This document shows, piece by piece, positions 17,555 to 27,302 of a stretch of 64,000 bases of DNA. The stretch covers positions 21,627-85,626 of the forward strand of contig NZ_JAKCWP010000012.1 of the NCBI RefSeq assembly GCF_028767125.1, in the 5' to 3' direction. Numbering within the stretch: the first letter of the stretch is position 1; each line of letters starts with the position of its first letter. Origin of the DNA: Chelativorans sp. YIM 93263 (GTDB taxonomy: Bacteria > Pseudomonadota > Alphaproteobacteria > Rhizobiales > Rhizobiaceae). The notes under the pieces were generated by a model that made no database searches, was not told the origin of the DNA, and saw only the letters and a list, made by a program, of their open reading frames with translations. Made by a program: the position numbers and the translations under genes.

Positions 17555-19213
17555 CTATTGCGCCAGTTCTCCTGCCAAGGCCTTCTCGATCAGGGCGCGA
17601 GTCTCCACCACCCCGTAAAGCGCAGCAAAAGAGCCGAAGCGTGGGCCTCGTTCCTGCCCGATAAGGACCTGGTAAAGCATCTGGAAGAAGGCGACAGAGA
17701 CGCCGGGCCCGCCGGTCGGGCTTTGCTTCTTGTGGTCCTGATAGCGCTCGATACCGCGCGCCACGTCGAGTGCGGCGTTCTGGATGGCTTTGCCATCCGC
17801 ATCCGCGGACAGCGCGGCCAACGCATGGGAGAGTTCTTCGAGCGCTTGCCGCTCCACCTCGTCGGGCGAGCGGAAGCTCTTCGCCGGCTTCACGAAATCC
17901 TCGAAATAGCGCAGCGCGTAGCCCGTCAACCGGTCGAGTTCGGGGTGCGTCTGAGGCGTCACCCCGGGCGCATAACGGGAAATAAAACCCCAAAGCACGT
18001 CCTTTTCGTGCGCATTTGAAGCGCTGACGAGGTTGAGAAGCAGCGCGAAGGGCACCGGCAGTTCTATCTCGGGCGGGTTGCCGTCGTGGATATGCCAGAC
18101 CGGATTGCCAAGCCGGGTTTTCCAGTCCTGTTTCCGGTAAGCGGAAAGGAATGAATAATACTCGTCCACCGCCTTCGGGATGACGTCGAAATAAAGCTTC
18201 TTGGCAGCCTTCGGCTTCTGGAACATGTAGAGTGAGAGGCTTTCCGTAGGCGCATAGGTCAGCCATTCATCGATGGTGAGCCCATTGCCTTTCGACTTGG
18301 AAATCTTCTGACCGGTCTCGTCCAGAAACAGCTCGTAATTGAAACCGTCGGGCGGCAGGGCGTCGAGCGCCTTGCAGATCTTCGCCGCCAGCTTGACGCT
18401 GTCGATCAGGTCCTTGCCCGACATCTCGTAGTCGACCCCAAGTGCCGCCCAGCGCATAGCCCAGTCGGGCTTCCATTGCAGCTTGGCGTGGCCACCGGTC
18501 ACCGGCGTCTCGAACCGTTTGCCGCTGTCGGGGTCGCTCCAGACGATCGTGCCGGCATCGACGTTGCGTTCCTCGATTGGCACCTGCATCACGATACCGG
18601 TCTCGGGGTGGATCGGCAGGAAGGGCGAATAGCTCTGCGCACGCTCCTCGCGCAGCGACGGCAGCATAATCGCCATGACCTCGTCATAGCGCTCGAGCAC
18701 CTTCAAGAGCGCCTCGTCAAAGCGGCCGGATCCGTAATACTCCGTCGAGGAGGCAAACGCGTAGTCGAACCCGAACTGATCGAGAAACGCCCTGAGGCGC
18801 GCATTGTTGGCCGCGCCGAACGACGGGTATTCGTTTGAGAACGGGTCTGGCACACGCGTCAGCGGCTTGCCGAGATGAGCCCGCAGCATGTCCGGATTGG
18901 GCACGTTGTCCGGCACCTTGCGCAGTCCGTCCATGTCGTCGGAGAAACAGATAATCTTCGTCTTAACGCGATCTTCGGTGATGACGCGGAAAGCATGGCG
19001 CACCATGGAGGTCCGCGCCACCTCGCCAAAGGTGCCGATATGCGGCAGGCCGGAGGGCCCATAGCCGGTCTCGAACACCACGGTGTCCGGGAAGTCGCGC
19101 CCCTCATAGCGTTTGACGATCTTGCGCGCCTCTTCGAACGGCCATGCCTTGCTCTCGGCGGCAACTTGCAGCACGTCGGAGGAGAGTTTGAGCGCGTTTT
19201 CAGACGTCGTCAT
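17555..19213 (-). CDS. lysS: Lysyl-tRNA synthetase, class I
   Basis: 552 residues, the class I (archaeal-type) enzyme used by many alphaproteobacteria in place of the class II LysRS. The HIGH-equivalent is HIGT at residues 58-61 and the KMSKS-equivalent KISKS at about 303-307. It charges tRNA-Lys in the cytoplasm. The ATG at 19213 (MTTSENALK) is chosen because the longer in-frame extension has no homology-like features and would run through the gene on the other strand. Divergent from the TerB-like gene, with about 190 bases between. Confidence 0.95.
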   Translation of the reverse strand: MTTSENALKLSSDVLQVAAESKAWPFEEARKIVKRYEGRDFPDTVVFETGYGPSGLPHIGTFGEVARTSMVRHAFRVITEDRVKTKIICFSDDMDGLRKVPDNVPNPDMLRAHLGKPLTRVPDPFSNEYPSFGAANNARLRAFLDQFGFDYAFASSTEYYGSGRFDEALLKVLERYDEVMAIMLPSLREERAQSYSPFLPIHPETGIVMQVPIEERNVDAGTIVWSDPDSGKRFETPVTGGHAKLQWKPDWAMRWAALGVDYEMSGKDLIDSVKLAAKICKALDALPPDGFNYELFLDETGQKISKSKGNGLTIDEWLTYAPTESLSLYMFQKPKAAKKLYFDVIPKAVDEYYSFLSAYRKQDWKTRLGNPVWHIHDGNPPEIELPVPFALLLNLVSASNAHEKDVLWGFISRYAPGVTPQTHPELDRLTGYALRYFEDFVKPAKSFRSPDEVERQALEELSHALAALSADADGKAIQNAALDVARGIERYQDHKKQSPTGGPGVSVAFFQMLYQVLIGQERGPRFGSFAALYGVVETRALIEKALAGELAQ

Positions 19214-19402
19214 TTTTCGCTTCCAATGGTGTCGATTTTCAGCGCCAGATGCACCGGAGAGCTTCCGAGCGACGGCTGGCGGGTAAAGATTAGGCGTGTA
19301 AGCCTGCCCGGGCGACGCGTCAATCAGGCCTCGGATTTTTCGTTGCAGCCGGCGGTGGCGGCGCCTACCCTCGATTCCAGGCAACGAAGAGGAATTAGCT
19401 GC

Positions 19403-19834
19403 ATGACCATGAAGCCTTCGCCCCACGAAGCACTCATCTATCTGATGGTCGTCATGTCGGCTGCGGATCGCGATATGACCGACGCGGAGCTTGGCCGGAT
19501 CGGCAGCGTCATCCGCACGCTTCCCGTCTTCGACGGCTTCGATGAAAACCGCATTATCGATGTGGCGAGACAGTGCCAGCAAATCCTGCAACAGGACAAC
19601 GGTCCCGACCGGGTTCTTGATATCGTGCGCGACAACGTCCCTGCAGAGCTTCATGATACAGCCTATGCGCTGGCTGTCGAAGTGGCTGCGGCGGATCTTT
19701 ATGTGGAGCCGGAGGAAAGGCACATGCTGCAGGTCGTGCGCAGCCGGCTGGGACTGGAGCACCTGGTGGCGGTCGCGATCGAGCGCGCCGCGCGGGCACG
19801 CCACCGCAGTCTGCCCGACTTCAAGCGGACGTGA
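19403..19834 (+). CDS. TerB-like (tellurite resistance domain) protein
   Basis: 143 residues, all-helical, with the acidic pattern of the TerB family ([12 protein letters not shown] near the start, [11 protein letters not shown] in the second half), which resembles paired metal- or ion-binding helices. The ATG at 19403 has a good GAAGAGG ribosome binding site. The family is linked to tellurite resistance and stress, but this stand-alone copy may have another role. The sterol-desaturase-like gene follows closely. Confidence 0.8.
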   Translation: MTMKPSPHEALIYLMVVMSAADRDMTDAELGRIGSVIRTLPVFDGFDENRIIDVARQCQQILQQDNGPDRVLDIVRDNVPAELHDTAYALAVEVAAADLYVEPEERHMLQVVRSRLGLEHLVAVAIERAARARHRSLPDFKRT

Positions 19835-19870
19835 TTGGCGAAAAGCCGCTTCGGACGCGACATTAGGGGC

Positions 19871-20722
19871 ATGGACGAATATTTACTTTCGGAGGTGGGC
19901 GCTCGCCTTCTCGCTTTCGTGACGATCTTCGTCGCCATGGCCGCCTATGAACTCTTGTCACCGCGGCTGGAGCGGGACGAAATGCTGGGTGCGCTCAAGG
20001 CCCGGCGCTGGATGACCAATCTCTCGCTTCTCATCGTTTCCTCGGCGGTTTTGCGGGTCATTTTTCCCGCCGCAGCGGTTGGCGCGGCACTTTGGGCGGA
20101 AGCAAATGGGATTGGCCTTTTCCACCAGATCGGAATCCACGGGCTGCTGGCCGGGCTTATCTCCTTTGTCCTGCTCGATCTCGCGATTTGGGGAGAACAC
20201 CTCGCCAGCCACAAGATCCCGCTGCTATGGCGTATCCACCGCATACACCACGCGGACAACGGATTGGATGTCACGACCGGGTTGCGTTTCCATCCTCTGG
20301 AGATTCTCATCTCCATGGTCTGGAAAGCGGTTGTCGTGATCGCCCTGGGCGCGCCTGTGCTTGCGGTGCTTGTGTTCGAGATCGTCCTCAACGGCACATC
20401 CATGTTCAACCATGCAAATATCGACATCCCCCGGCCGCTCGACCGCCTCTTGCGGTGGTTCGTCGTCACGCCGGACATGCACCGGGTGCATCACTCCAGC
20501 ATTCCGCGGGAAACCGATTCCAATTACGGCTTCAACTTCCCGTTCTGGGATCGGCTATTTCGCACCTACCGGCCTCAGCCCGGCCGCGGCCATAAGGGCG
20601 TCGAGATCGGCCTAAGCGAATATCGCGGGCTGTCCGCTGCGCGGCTGTTCTGGGCGCTGGTGCTTCCCTTCCGGCCTCATACCAAGGGGCAGGCGCGGTC
20701 AGTAAAAGCTGACGGGGAATGA
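19871..20722 (+). CDS. Sterol desaturase / fatty acid hydroxylase family membrane protein
   Basis: About 283 residues, multipass membrane protein with the di-iron histidine clusters of the family: GEHLASH, HRIHHAD, and HRVHHSS near the C-terminus, plus NHANIDIP. These enzymes hydroxylate or desaturate lipids at the membrane; the substrate is unknown. The ATG at 19871 (MDEYLLS) is preferred; a TTG at 19835 would add 12 residues. Its last 24 bases overlap the end of the convergent solute-binding protein gene. Confidence 0.85.
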   Translation: MDEYLLSEVGARLLAFVTIFVAMAAYELLSPRLERDEMLGALKARRWMTNLSLLIVSSAVLRVIFPAAAVGAALWAEANGIGLFHQIGIHGLLAGLISFVLLDLAIWGEHLASHKIPLLWRIHRIHHADNGLDVTTGLRFHPLEILISMVWKAVVVIALGAPVLAVLVFEIVLNGTSMFNHANIDIPRPLDRLLRWFVVTPDMHRVHHSSIPRETDSNYGFNFPFWDRLFRTYRPQPGRGHKGVEIGLSEYRGLSAARLFWALVLPFRPHTKGQARSVKADGE

Positions 20723-21718
20723 GCGCAGGTAAAGCTCCGAAAAGGTGCTGCCGGTTTCAATTCTCTGCAAGGCGTAGTCAATGGCGCTGGCCAGCGCGGG
20801 CAGATCCGGGCGCACCGCAATGGCCAGACCGTGGCCCAGATACTCCGGCGCCAGATAAGGTCCGCCGGAGAATGCACAGCAATCTTCCGGTTCATCGCCG
20901 GCAAGCCAGAAAGCAAACCGCATCCCATCGCCGAAGGCTGCCGCTATCCGTTCCTGCTTCAGATCCGCGAAAAGCCACTCCTCTCGCGAATAGGTGACGA
21001 CTTGAACCTCGGAAAACAGATCCCGCAGCATTTCTTCATGCGCGGTATCTGCCAGGACCCCGACGCGCTTTCCGGCCATCGGCTCGTCCATGAATGTTTC
21101 CGCCACATCGCTGCCTGTGAGAAAGCGCGCCGGAAATTGCAGGTAAGGCCGGGAGAAGAGATACTCGCCTCGGCTTTCGTCGGTGATCGCAATCCCGGCG
21201 ATGATCGCCTCGCCCCCTCCGTCGTAAAGTGTATCTCGTAGTTCCTCGAACGGTAGCACCTGAATCTGGCAGCGGTCGATGATCTGGAGTTCTCGGCAGA
21301 TCGCTCGCGCGAGGTCGACGTGGAAGCCAACAAGCTGGTCACGGTCGTCAAGAAAGTTGAACGGAAAGAATTCCGTTGACGTCAGGAAGCGCAGCCGGGT
21401 GAGGGTGGAAAGGTCGGGCTTTGCCCGGCTGGTTTGCGCATCGTCAAAATGCGGAATTGCGGGTTGTGCGCCCGCCAACCCGCTTGTTGCGAGAAAAAAG
21501 AGCGCTGTCAGGATTAGGGCAACCTTTGACCAGCTTGAACTATTCGGCCGGGCCGGTTTGGCCCGATTGCGGCGGGCTTCGGCGCGACCGCATTTCCAAT
21601 ACGGCTTTCGCCATACCCTTTGATCTTGGCCCAAACCCACTCCGGCAGAATAGTTCGAGCTGGTCGAAAATTGATCTACCCTCAAGAGATCCCCTGTTCT
21701 TTCATCATGTTTGCGCAA
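20699..21718 (-). CDS. Periplasmic amino-acid-type solute-binding protein (SBP_bac_3), start region invaded by a palindromic element
   Basis: Up to 339 residues. The mature part is a family 3 binding protein: TSTEFFPFNFLDD, then GFHVDLARAICREL, and GKRVGVLADTAHEE in domain 2. The signal peptide core (VALILTALFFLATSGLAGA) begins about residue 66, far later than normal, because a 138-base palindromic repeat (21528-21665) lies in frame before it. No ATG exists in this frame upstream; TTG at 21718 is the longest choice, while TTG or GTG codons inside the element could also start it. No permease or ATPase gene is adjacent, so it may be an orphan sensor-type or quinoprotein-associated binding protein. 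Confidence 0.75.
   Translation of the reverse strand: MRKHDERTGDLLRVDQFSTSSNYSAGVGLGQDQRVWRKPYWKCGRAEARRNRAKPARPNSSSWSKVALILTALFFLATSGLAGAQPAIPHFDDAQTSRAKPDLSTLTRLRFLTSTEFFPFNFLDDRDQLVGFHVDLARAICRELQIIDRCQIQVLPFEELRDTLYDGGGEAIIAGIAITDESRGEYLFSRPYLQFPARFLTGSDVAETFMDEPMAGKRVGVLADTAHEEMLRDLFSEVQVVTYSREEWLFADLKQERIAAAFGDGMRFAFWLAGDEPEDCCAFSGGPYLAPEYLGHGLAIAVRPDLPALASAIDYALQRIETGSTFSELYLRSFPVSFY
21528..21665. repeat. Imperfect palindromic element, 138 bp, with 24-bp terminal inverted repeats
   Basis: The ends 21528-21551 and 21642-21665 are inverted copies matching at 22 of 24 bases (gaccagct-gaactattc-gccgg). A second pair, GGTTTGGCCC near 21556 and its near-complement near 21630, extends the symmetry inward, so the whole element folds as a long hairpin. 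Its length is exactly 46 codons and all of them are open in the binding-protein frame. It looks like a small mobile palindromic repeat; no second copy is visible in this window. Confidence 0.65.
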
Positions 21719-21745
21719 CGGCGTAGTCTTAGAGCATCAGGTTCG

Positions 21746-21786
21746 AATTTGGAATTAAACCTGCTCCGGAAGATCGGTTCCAAATT
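21746..21786. repeat. Second inverted repeat in the gap before the glycosyltransferase
   Basis: AATTTGGAA (21746-21754) and TTCCAAATT (21778-21786) form a perfect 9-bp stem with a 23-base loop. It follows an AGAGCAT motif, reminiscent of dispersed rhizobial intergenic repeats, but that resemblance is only an impression. The remaining gap 21787-22145 holds no gene that I recognise. Confidence 0.35.
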
Positions 21787-22145
21787 TGGATCCCATGCCC
21801 TGAAGTAAAATGACCGCGACACGGGTGGTGTGCGACGAATTGCAACCAGGCATTGACGAGGCGCGTGAACTTCAACATAAATACGCGCGGACAGGGGGTC
21901 CTAAAATCTAGGAGAGGGGGCAACATGCAGACTGGATCTGTAAAGAGCCGGCAGGGGCGTTTTTGCCGCTGCCGAACGGGGGAACGTGTGTCTGGGCCAC
22001 AAGGCGCTGTGCGGCCGCCCAGCCGGAAATCGGCCGTTCTCTAATCTTCTCGGGACCACAGTCCTGCTGATCGGCGCATGCTGCAACACGCATACCGTTT
22101 TCCTATCCCGCCCGCCTGACGGGTATCTCTGTAGTCTGGTTCACA

Positions 22146-24197
22146 ATGAGTATCCATTTTTCTCCCGCTCGGAAGCGCCCGGCGAGCCCGGATAATATAA
22201 ACGCATCCCTAGAAGTACCGCGCAGTTTCGGTTCCACACCGGAACGGGGCGCCAGGAAACTAGGCAGCCCTACAATCTCGCCCTCGGGCCTGGCGGAGTG
22301 GTGGCCCGTTCTCGAAACAATGAGCCTTTCCTATCGCGAGTTGTTGGCAGTGGAGCAGCGGGCGTACCTGACCGGCGTTTCCTTCCAGACCGAACTCCTG
22401 GCGTCCGGAATGGTCGACGAGGTCGAGCTGTACCGCGCACTCGCCGCGCACCTCCATCTCGGTTTTGTCGACAGGCTCGCTCCCGAGCAATTGCTCATGC
22501 GTTCGCACGAGGCTGTGGAGGCCCTGCGCCGGCCGGACGGGGTGCACACCGTCCAGGCGCTTGATGGCGCGGGAGGAACAATGGTGCTGATTGCTCCCGG
22601 GCGGATCGACCTTTTTCAGATGCGTCGGTACTTGTGGCGCTATCCCCGGCTGGCAGAACGTATGAGCATCGCGCCGCCATCGGTGCTCCGCCGCGCGGTA
22701 CGGGAGCGGGCCAGGAACAGCTTGCTGCGCATTGCAAATGGTGGGTTGTTCGAGGCCTCGCCGCGCTTTTCGGCGCGCTATGTGGTCACTGCCTGGCAAG
22801 GCGTGGTCATCGGCGCGTTTGTCGCCACGCTGGGGCTGAGCCTGTTTCTGTGGACTGCACCGTCCTTGCTTATCCTGCACTGCTTTCTGTCTCTAGCGTT
22901 TTTCGCTTGTATTCTCCTGCGCCTTGTAGCCGGCGAGGCGGTCCGCAAGACGTCCGGACCGCCCCCGCTGCTCGGGGAAATCCGCGCCGAAGAGATGCCC
23001 GTCTACACGGTGCTCGTTGCGCTTTACAAAGAGGCGGAGATCGTGCCCGACCTGATAATGGCGCTGGGGCGCATTGTCTGGCCGCGCAGCAAGCTGGAAA
23101 TCAAGCTCGTTTGCGAGAGCGACGATCGCGAGACGCTGAATGCTATACGATCGCAGGAGCTCCGCTCCTACATCGAGGTGATCGAAGTGCCGCCAGGGGG
23201 GCCGCGCACAAAGCCGAAGGCGCTTTCCTACGCTCTGCCGATGAGTACGGGAGAATTCGTTGTCCTGTTCGATGCGGAGGATAAGCCGCACCCGTTTCAG
23301 CTCGTCGAAGCATGGCAGCGCTTCCGGCAAAGCCCGGACGACCTTGCCTGCCTTCAGGCCCCTCTCGTCATCTCGAACCGGCACGAGAGCTGGATTTCAA
23401 ACATGTTCGCCTTCGAGTATTCGGCGCTCTTCAGCGGCATTCTGCCCTGGCTGGCGCGCCGCGGCCTGATGCTCCCGCTCGGGGGCACTTCCAATCATTT
23501 CCGCCGTGCCATCCTGGAGCGCATCGGCGGATGGGACCCGTGCAACGTCACGGAGGATGCGGATCTCGGCGTCAGGCTGGCGCGGCTGGGCTACCGGACA
23601 GGAACCATCGCGTACCCGACATTCGAGGACGCGCCAACGCGCGCGCGGATCTGGCTGCCGCAGCGCACGCGCTGGTTCAAGGGCTGGGCGCAAACCTGGC
23701 TGGTGCACATGCGCGACGTGCCGCGCCTGTGGCGGGAACTCGGCCCGACTTCGTTTCTTGTCATGCAGATTCTGATCGCCGGCATGCTGATCTCCGCGCT
23801 CGCTTATCCCGTTTTCGTGCTGACGATTGCGGGGCTCGTTTCCTCCATGGCGCTCGACGGACCGCTTCCGGGCGCGCACAACGTACTTCTCGCGATCGAT
23901 CTCATAAACATTGTTTTCGGCCACGGCGCTTTCCTGGCGCTTGGTTGGTGGACCCTGCCGCCCACCAAACGGCGTGGACTATGGAAGCACATGCTTATGA
24001 TGCCCCCTTATTGGCTTTTGATGTCGGTGGGCGCCTGGCGCGCACTTTGGTCGCTCTACCGCCGGCCGCATCACTGGGCGAAGACACCGCATAAACCCAG
24101 CCGATCTGCGCGGGCACCGCTGGAACGCGGCATCCCTTCGCGGCCCAATCCCACCGCGCCGAAACCCCTTCACAAAGCGGTTTCGCCGCCGCGGTAG
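22146..24197 (+). CDS. Membrane glycosyltransferase, GT2 family (XagB-like), with N-terminal GspE-type domain
   Basis: 683 residues. About 60-180 resemble the N-terminal domain of type II secretion GspE-like proteins, then two membrane helices (about 215-265). A GT2 catalytic domain follows, with DAED (376-379), the TED motif (E470-D471) and QRTRW (506-510), and then three or four C-terminal membrane helices. This arrangement matches processive polysaccharide synthases such as XagB. It probably makes a surface polysaccharide. It stands without other polysaccharide genes, and its 5' flank of 427 bases separates it from the binding-protein gene. The ATG start lacks a strong ribosome binding site. 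Confidence 0.82.
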   Translation: MSIHFSPARKRPASPDNINASLEVPRSFGSTPERGARKLGSPTISPSGLAEWWPVLETMSLSYRELLAVEQRAYLTGVSFQTELLASGMVDEVELYRALAAHLHLGFVDRLAPEQLLMRSHEAVEALRRPDGVHTVQALDGAGGTMVLIAPGRIDLFQMRRYLWRYPRLAERMSIAPPSVLRRAVRERARNSLLRIANGGLFEASPRFSARYVVTAWQGVVIGAFVATLGLSLFLWTAPSLLILHCFLSLAFFACILLRLVAGEAVRKTSGPPPLLGEIRAEEMPVYTVLVALYKEAEIVPDLIMALGRIVWPRSKLEIKLVCESDDRETLNAIRSQELRSYIEVIEVPPGGPRTKPKALSYALPMSTGEFVVLFDAEDKPHPFQLVEAWQRFRQSPDDLACLQAPLVISNRHESWISNMFAFEYSALFSGILPWLARRGLMLPLGGTSNHFRRAILERIGGWDPCNVTEDADLGVRLARLGYRTGTIAYPTFEDAPTRARIWLPQRTRWFKGWAQTWLVHMRDVPRLWRELGPTSFLVMQILIAGMLISALAYPVFVLTIAGLVSSMALDGPLPGAHNVLLAIDLINIVFGHGAFLALGWWTLPPTKRRGLWKHMLMMPPYWLLMSVGAWRALWSLYRRPHHWAKTPHKPSRSARAPLERGIPSRPNPTAPKPLHKAVSPPR

Positions 24198-24244
24198 ATT
24201 GATGCTATGGAAAGATTTCGAATCGCATAGCGCAGGTAATTTGC

Positions 24245-25513
24245 ATGGTCGACGACGTGACGAGCCCTCCGCCTTCCCGGCGCGGTGTGGCGGTCGAGCG
24301 GTTGCATACCCACCGCCTCGTGCTGGCACTGGCATCCGCTGGATTCCTGGTGCTCGACCTTTATGGAGGCGGCCACGGGCTTATGGCGTTGCTTCTGATC
24401 CTTCTCCTGATTGCGTCGGCTGCGTTGCTGCCTTCAGCCGGCGGCCGCGAGAACAAGGTGCGCAGAAGCGAGGTGCAGGGGCACACCATGGCGACTCTTT
24501 CTGCGGGTCATCTCGCCGCCGCAGTCCAGGACCCGCTTTATATCTTCGATAAAAGCGGAGCAGTGCTCTACGCCAATGATGCTGCCGCGAACGCCTTCGG
24601 CGCCACCGCACCGGGCACGTCGCTTCAGCTCAAATTCCGCGCCCCGGAAATGCACGATTTCATCGAACATGTCCTTTCGGACGGGGAGGGGCCACTTTCT
24701 GTCGAATATACGGAGCGAGTGCCGCTCGAGCGGGCTTATCGCGTTTCGACCATGCCGATCGGTGAGGCGCCCGGCCTGTTCGTTCTCCTTTTCAAGGACC
24801 AGAGCGAAACCCGCCGCATCGATCGCATGCGCGCGGATTTCATTGCCAATGCCAGTCATGAGTTGAGAACCCCGCTCGCTTCCGTCGCCGGTTTCATAGA
24901 GACCTTGCGCGGACCGGCGCGTGATGACGCGAAGGCGCGTGAGAACTTTTTGCAGATCATGGAAAACCAGACCGCGCGCATGGCGCGGCTGATAGACGAT
25001 CTGCTTTCGCTCTCCCGTCTCGAAATGAAGGCTTACGGCAAGCCGACCGAGCGCGTGGATCTTCACGATCTCCTCGAGGGGGTGGCGGAGTCCCTGTCGC
25101 ACCAGGCCCAGGAGGCCGGCGTGACCATCGAACGCGACTTGCCCGAAGGACCGTTCGAGGTGGCGGGCAATCGCGACGAACTTGTTCAGGTTTTCGAGAA
25201 TCTCCTGGAAAACGCCTGCAAATACGGCAGCTCGGGCGGGCGGGTTCTTGTTTCGGCGGCTGCGGAAGCGACCGGCGAAAAGGCGGTGACCATCACCGAC
25301 TTTGGCCCGGGAATTCCCGAAGAGCATCTTCCACGCATTACCGAGCGCTTTTACCGCGTGGACGTCGAGACGAGCCGCGCCCAGAAGGGCACTGGCCTCG
25401 GCCTTTCCATCGTCAAACACATCCTCACCCGGCACGATGCCCGTCTTTCGGTGAAATCACGCCTCGGTGAAGGCTCCTCCTTCACCGTGCACTTTCCGCC
25501 GCTTTCGCGATAG
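24245..25513 (+). CDS. phoR: Phosphate regulon sensor histidine kinase PhoR
   Basis: 422 residues: one or two N-terminal membrane helices (about 22-65), a PAS domain (about 88-185), the HisKA domain with phospho-accepting His205 in NASHELRTPL, then the HATPase domain with N box ENLLENACKYG, DFGPGIP, and GTGLGLSIVKHI. It should sense phosphate status with the Pst/PhoU system and phosphorylate PhoB. phoU follows after 118 bases, but pstSCAB and phoB, usual companions in rhizobia, are absent here. Confidence 0.9.
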   Translation: MVDDVTSPPPSRRGVAVERLHTHRLVLALASAGFLVLDLYGGGHGLMALLLILLLIASAALLPSAGGRENKVRRSEVQGHTMATLSAGHLAAAVQDPLYIFDKSGAVLYANDAAANAFGATAPGTSLQLKFRAPEMHDFIEHVLSDGEGPLSVEYTERVPLERAYRVSTMPIGEAPGLFVLLFKDQSETRRIDRMRADFIANASHELRTPLASVAGFIETLRGPARDDAKARENFLQIMENQTARMARLIDDLLSLSRLEMKAYGKPTERVDLHDLLEGVAESLSHQAQEAGVTIERDLPEGPFEVAGNRDELVQVFENLLENACKYGSSGGRVLVSAAAEATGEKAVTITDFGPGIPEEHLPRITERFYRVDVETSRAQKGTGLGLSIVKHILTRHDARLSVKSRLGEGSSFTVHFPPLSR

Positions 25514-25631
25514 CTTCCTTTTCGTGTATTACCAACGGTGGCGCAATCGAGCGCTTGGTTTCTTCCGAACGTCATCTACGTAGCCTAAAAATGACCGTGG
25601 GGGTGATTTGCACCTAGAGGATAAGGCCACC

Positions 25632-26366
25632 ATGCAGAACGAGCACATCATGCGGACATTCGACGAGGAACTGCGCTCGCTGACCAACCAGATCGGCAGG
25701 ATGGGCGGTTATGCCGAACGCATGGTGGACCAGGCGGTCGCCGCCCTGGTCAGCGGCGACACCGATTTGGCCCGTAAGGTGGTTGCCGACGATGTTTATC
25801 TTGACGAGCGGGAGCGCGAAATCGGCGAGAAGGCCGTAGTCATTATCGCGAAGCGTCAACCCATGGCGGGCGACCTGCGTGAAATCGTCGGTGCGATCCG
25901 CATTTCCGGCGACCTGGAGCGGATCGGGGATCTCGGCAAGAACATTGCAAAGCGCACCCCGGCCGTTGCTGAAACGCGCCAGGCGGCACGTCTCTTCCGC
26001 GGTGTCTCCACCTTGTCCGATCTGGCACTCACGCAGTTGAAGGACGTGCTGGACGCTTATGCTTCGCGCTCGGCCGAGAAGATCGGCCGTACGCGCGACA
26101 GCGACGAGGAGATCGATGCCGTGTATACATCGCTCTTCCGCGAGCTATTGACCTATATGATGGAAGATCCACGCAACATCACGGCGTGCACGCATTTGGT
26201 CTTTTGCGCGAAAAACCTCGAGCGTATCGGCGATCACGCCACCAACATTGCCGAAACCGTCTACCATATCATCACCGGCGAGACCATGCCGCCGGAGCGG
26301 CCGAAAGAAGACAGGAGCCACGCGGTGGTGGCGGCGCCGCCTGGCGATGACACCGGCAAAATCTAA
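25632..26366 (+). CDS. phoU: Phosphate transport system regulator PhoU
   Basis: 244 residues, two PhoU three-helix repeats with the expected motifs (VVADDVYLDERERE and RDSDEEIDAVYTSLFREL) and a disordered tail. It links the Pst transporter to PhoR and represses the Pho regulon. The ATG at 25632 is chosen because of the AGAGGATAAG in front and because relatives start near MRTFDEEL; a TTG at 25608 is possible. It lies after phoR in the same direction and ends just before a hairpin. Confidence 0.92.
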   Translation: MQNEHIMRTFDEELRSLTNQIGRMGGYAERMVDQAVAALVSGDTDLARKVVADDVYLDEREREIGEKAVVIIAKRQPMAGDLREIVGAIRISGDLERIGDLGKNIAKRTPAVAETRQAARLFRGVSTLSDLALTQLKDVLDAYASRSAEKIGRTRDSDEEIDAVYTSLFRELLTYMMEDPRNITACTHLVFCAKNLERIGDHATNIAETVYHIITGETMPPERPKEDRSHAVVAAPPGDDTGKI

Positions 26367-26383
26367 CGCATCGCAAGAAAAAA

Positions 26384-26403
26384 GAGGCGGCTTGCGCCGC
26401 CTC
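26384..26403 (-). terminator. Intrinsic terminator between phoU and gcrA
   Basis: A perfect 8-bp GC stem, GAGGCGGC / GCCGCCTC, with loop TTGC. On the minus strand it is followed by six T, a good terminator for gcrA. On the plus strand the T run is weaker (AGCTGTTTT), so it may also serve phoU. Confidence 0.8.
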
Positions 26404-26437
26404 AGCTGTTTTGGTCCGCTTGTGTTTGCCCCGCCCC

Positions 26438-26956
26438 CTATCTGCTGCGGCGGCGCTCCGAAACCGGTTGGTATGCCAGCTTGGAGTGGTATGTGCAGTA
26501 TGGGCCGGAGTCGCCCGTATCGCTGCCGCAGAAGCTGAAATCTTCCGAAAGGGGATCGCCGTTCGGCCATTTGCAGGTGCGCTCGGTGAGCTGCACGAGC
26601 TCCAGATTGCGCGAGATCGGAACGACTACGTCTTGCACCGGGCGGCGATCCTGATACACGACCGCTTCTTCCTCGAACTCCACCTTGAGAGCCGTCGCAC
26701 CGACGGAGGCGGTTACGGTGCGCGTGCTGCGCGATGTCTTCTTGGCGGCGGTGCTGCCACTGCTGCCGGCCGTTGGTTTCTTTTGCCGCGGCGCGCTGCT
26801 GGTAGCCCGGCCCCGGCTCGACAATTTCAGCCGATGCACCTTGCCGATAACCGCGTTTCGGCTGACCCCGCCCAATTGTGCCGCAATCTGGCTGGCGCTC
26901 AGGCCCTCAGCCCAGAGCTTTTTCAAAAGGTCGACGCGTTCGTCTGTCCAGTTCAT
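26438..26956 (-). CDS. gcrA: Cell-cycle regulator GcrA
   Basis: 172 residues, matching GcrA in length and order: N-terminal helix-turn-helix beginning MNWTDERV, with GLSASQIAAQLG and SRNAVIGKVHRL, a basic linker, and a conserved C-terminus (CKWPNGDP and CTYHSKLAYQP) that contacts sigma-70. GcrA controls CcrM-methylated promoters in the alphaproteobacterial cell cycle. The ATG at 26956 follows AGGAG. An upstream in-frame ATG would add 33 residues without family support. Confidence 0.93.
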   Translation of the reverse strand: MNWTDERVDLLKKLWAEGLSASQIAAQLGGVSRNAVIGKVHRLKLSSRGRATSSAPRQKKPTAGSSGSTAAKKTSRSTRTVTASVGATALKVEFEEEAVVYQDRRPVQDVVVPISRNLELVQLTERTCKWPNGDPLSEDFSFCGSDTGDSGPYCTYHSKLAYQPVSERRRSR

Positions 26957-27184
26957 AGGGGCACGCTCCTGTGCAATCGGCGGAATCCCCCATCCTCCCC
27001 AGCTCGCATATGCGAGTAGGCACCACATCTGCTCGGGTAAAATGGTCCGCCGCACGAAATCTAGTCGTTACGCAGAGAAACTACCTTATTGGTTGACTCC
27101 GTGACAAGAGTCCGCCTTGCGCTACGAATCGCTTTTCCCCAACTTGACGCCAAACACCCTCCCGGCCACCATGTGCCGCTCGCG

Positions 27185-27238
27185 TTGACTTCGCGCCGGA
27201 AAAGCCTGATATAGAACATGTGCCGCCCTTGGGGCGGC
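27185..27238 (+). promoter_or_regulatory. Promoter and 5' leader hairpin of the argD operon
   Basis: TTGACT (27185-27190), 17 bases, then GATATA (27208-27213; TATAGA two bases on is an alternative -10) predict a strong promoter starting transcription near 27220. The leader begins almost at once with a perfect 7-bp hairpin, GCCGCCC-TTG-GGGCGGC (27222-27238), followed by ATTTTGG. It could stabilise the mRNA or act as an early terminator or attenuator. The rest of the 346-base gap 26957-27302 holds no recognisable gene. Confidence 0.6.
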
Positions 27239-27302
27239 ATTTTGGTTTCATCGGCCGGCGGTTCCGCCGCCGGTTTCGCCAGTAATCCCGGAGAACGTGT
27301 CC

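Noticed and set aside
19214-19804. N-terminal extension of lysS to 749 residues
   Set aside because: Runs across the TerB-like gene on the other strand; LysRS class I starts at 19213.
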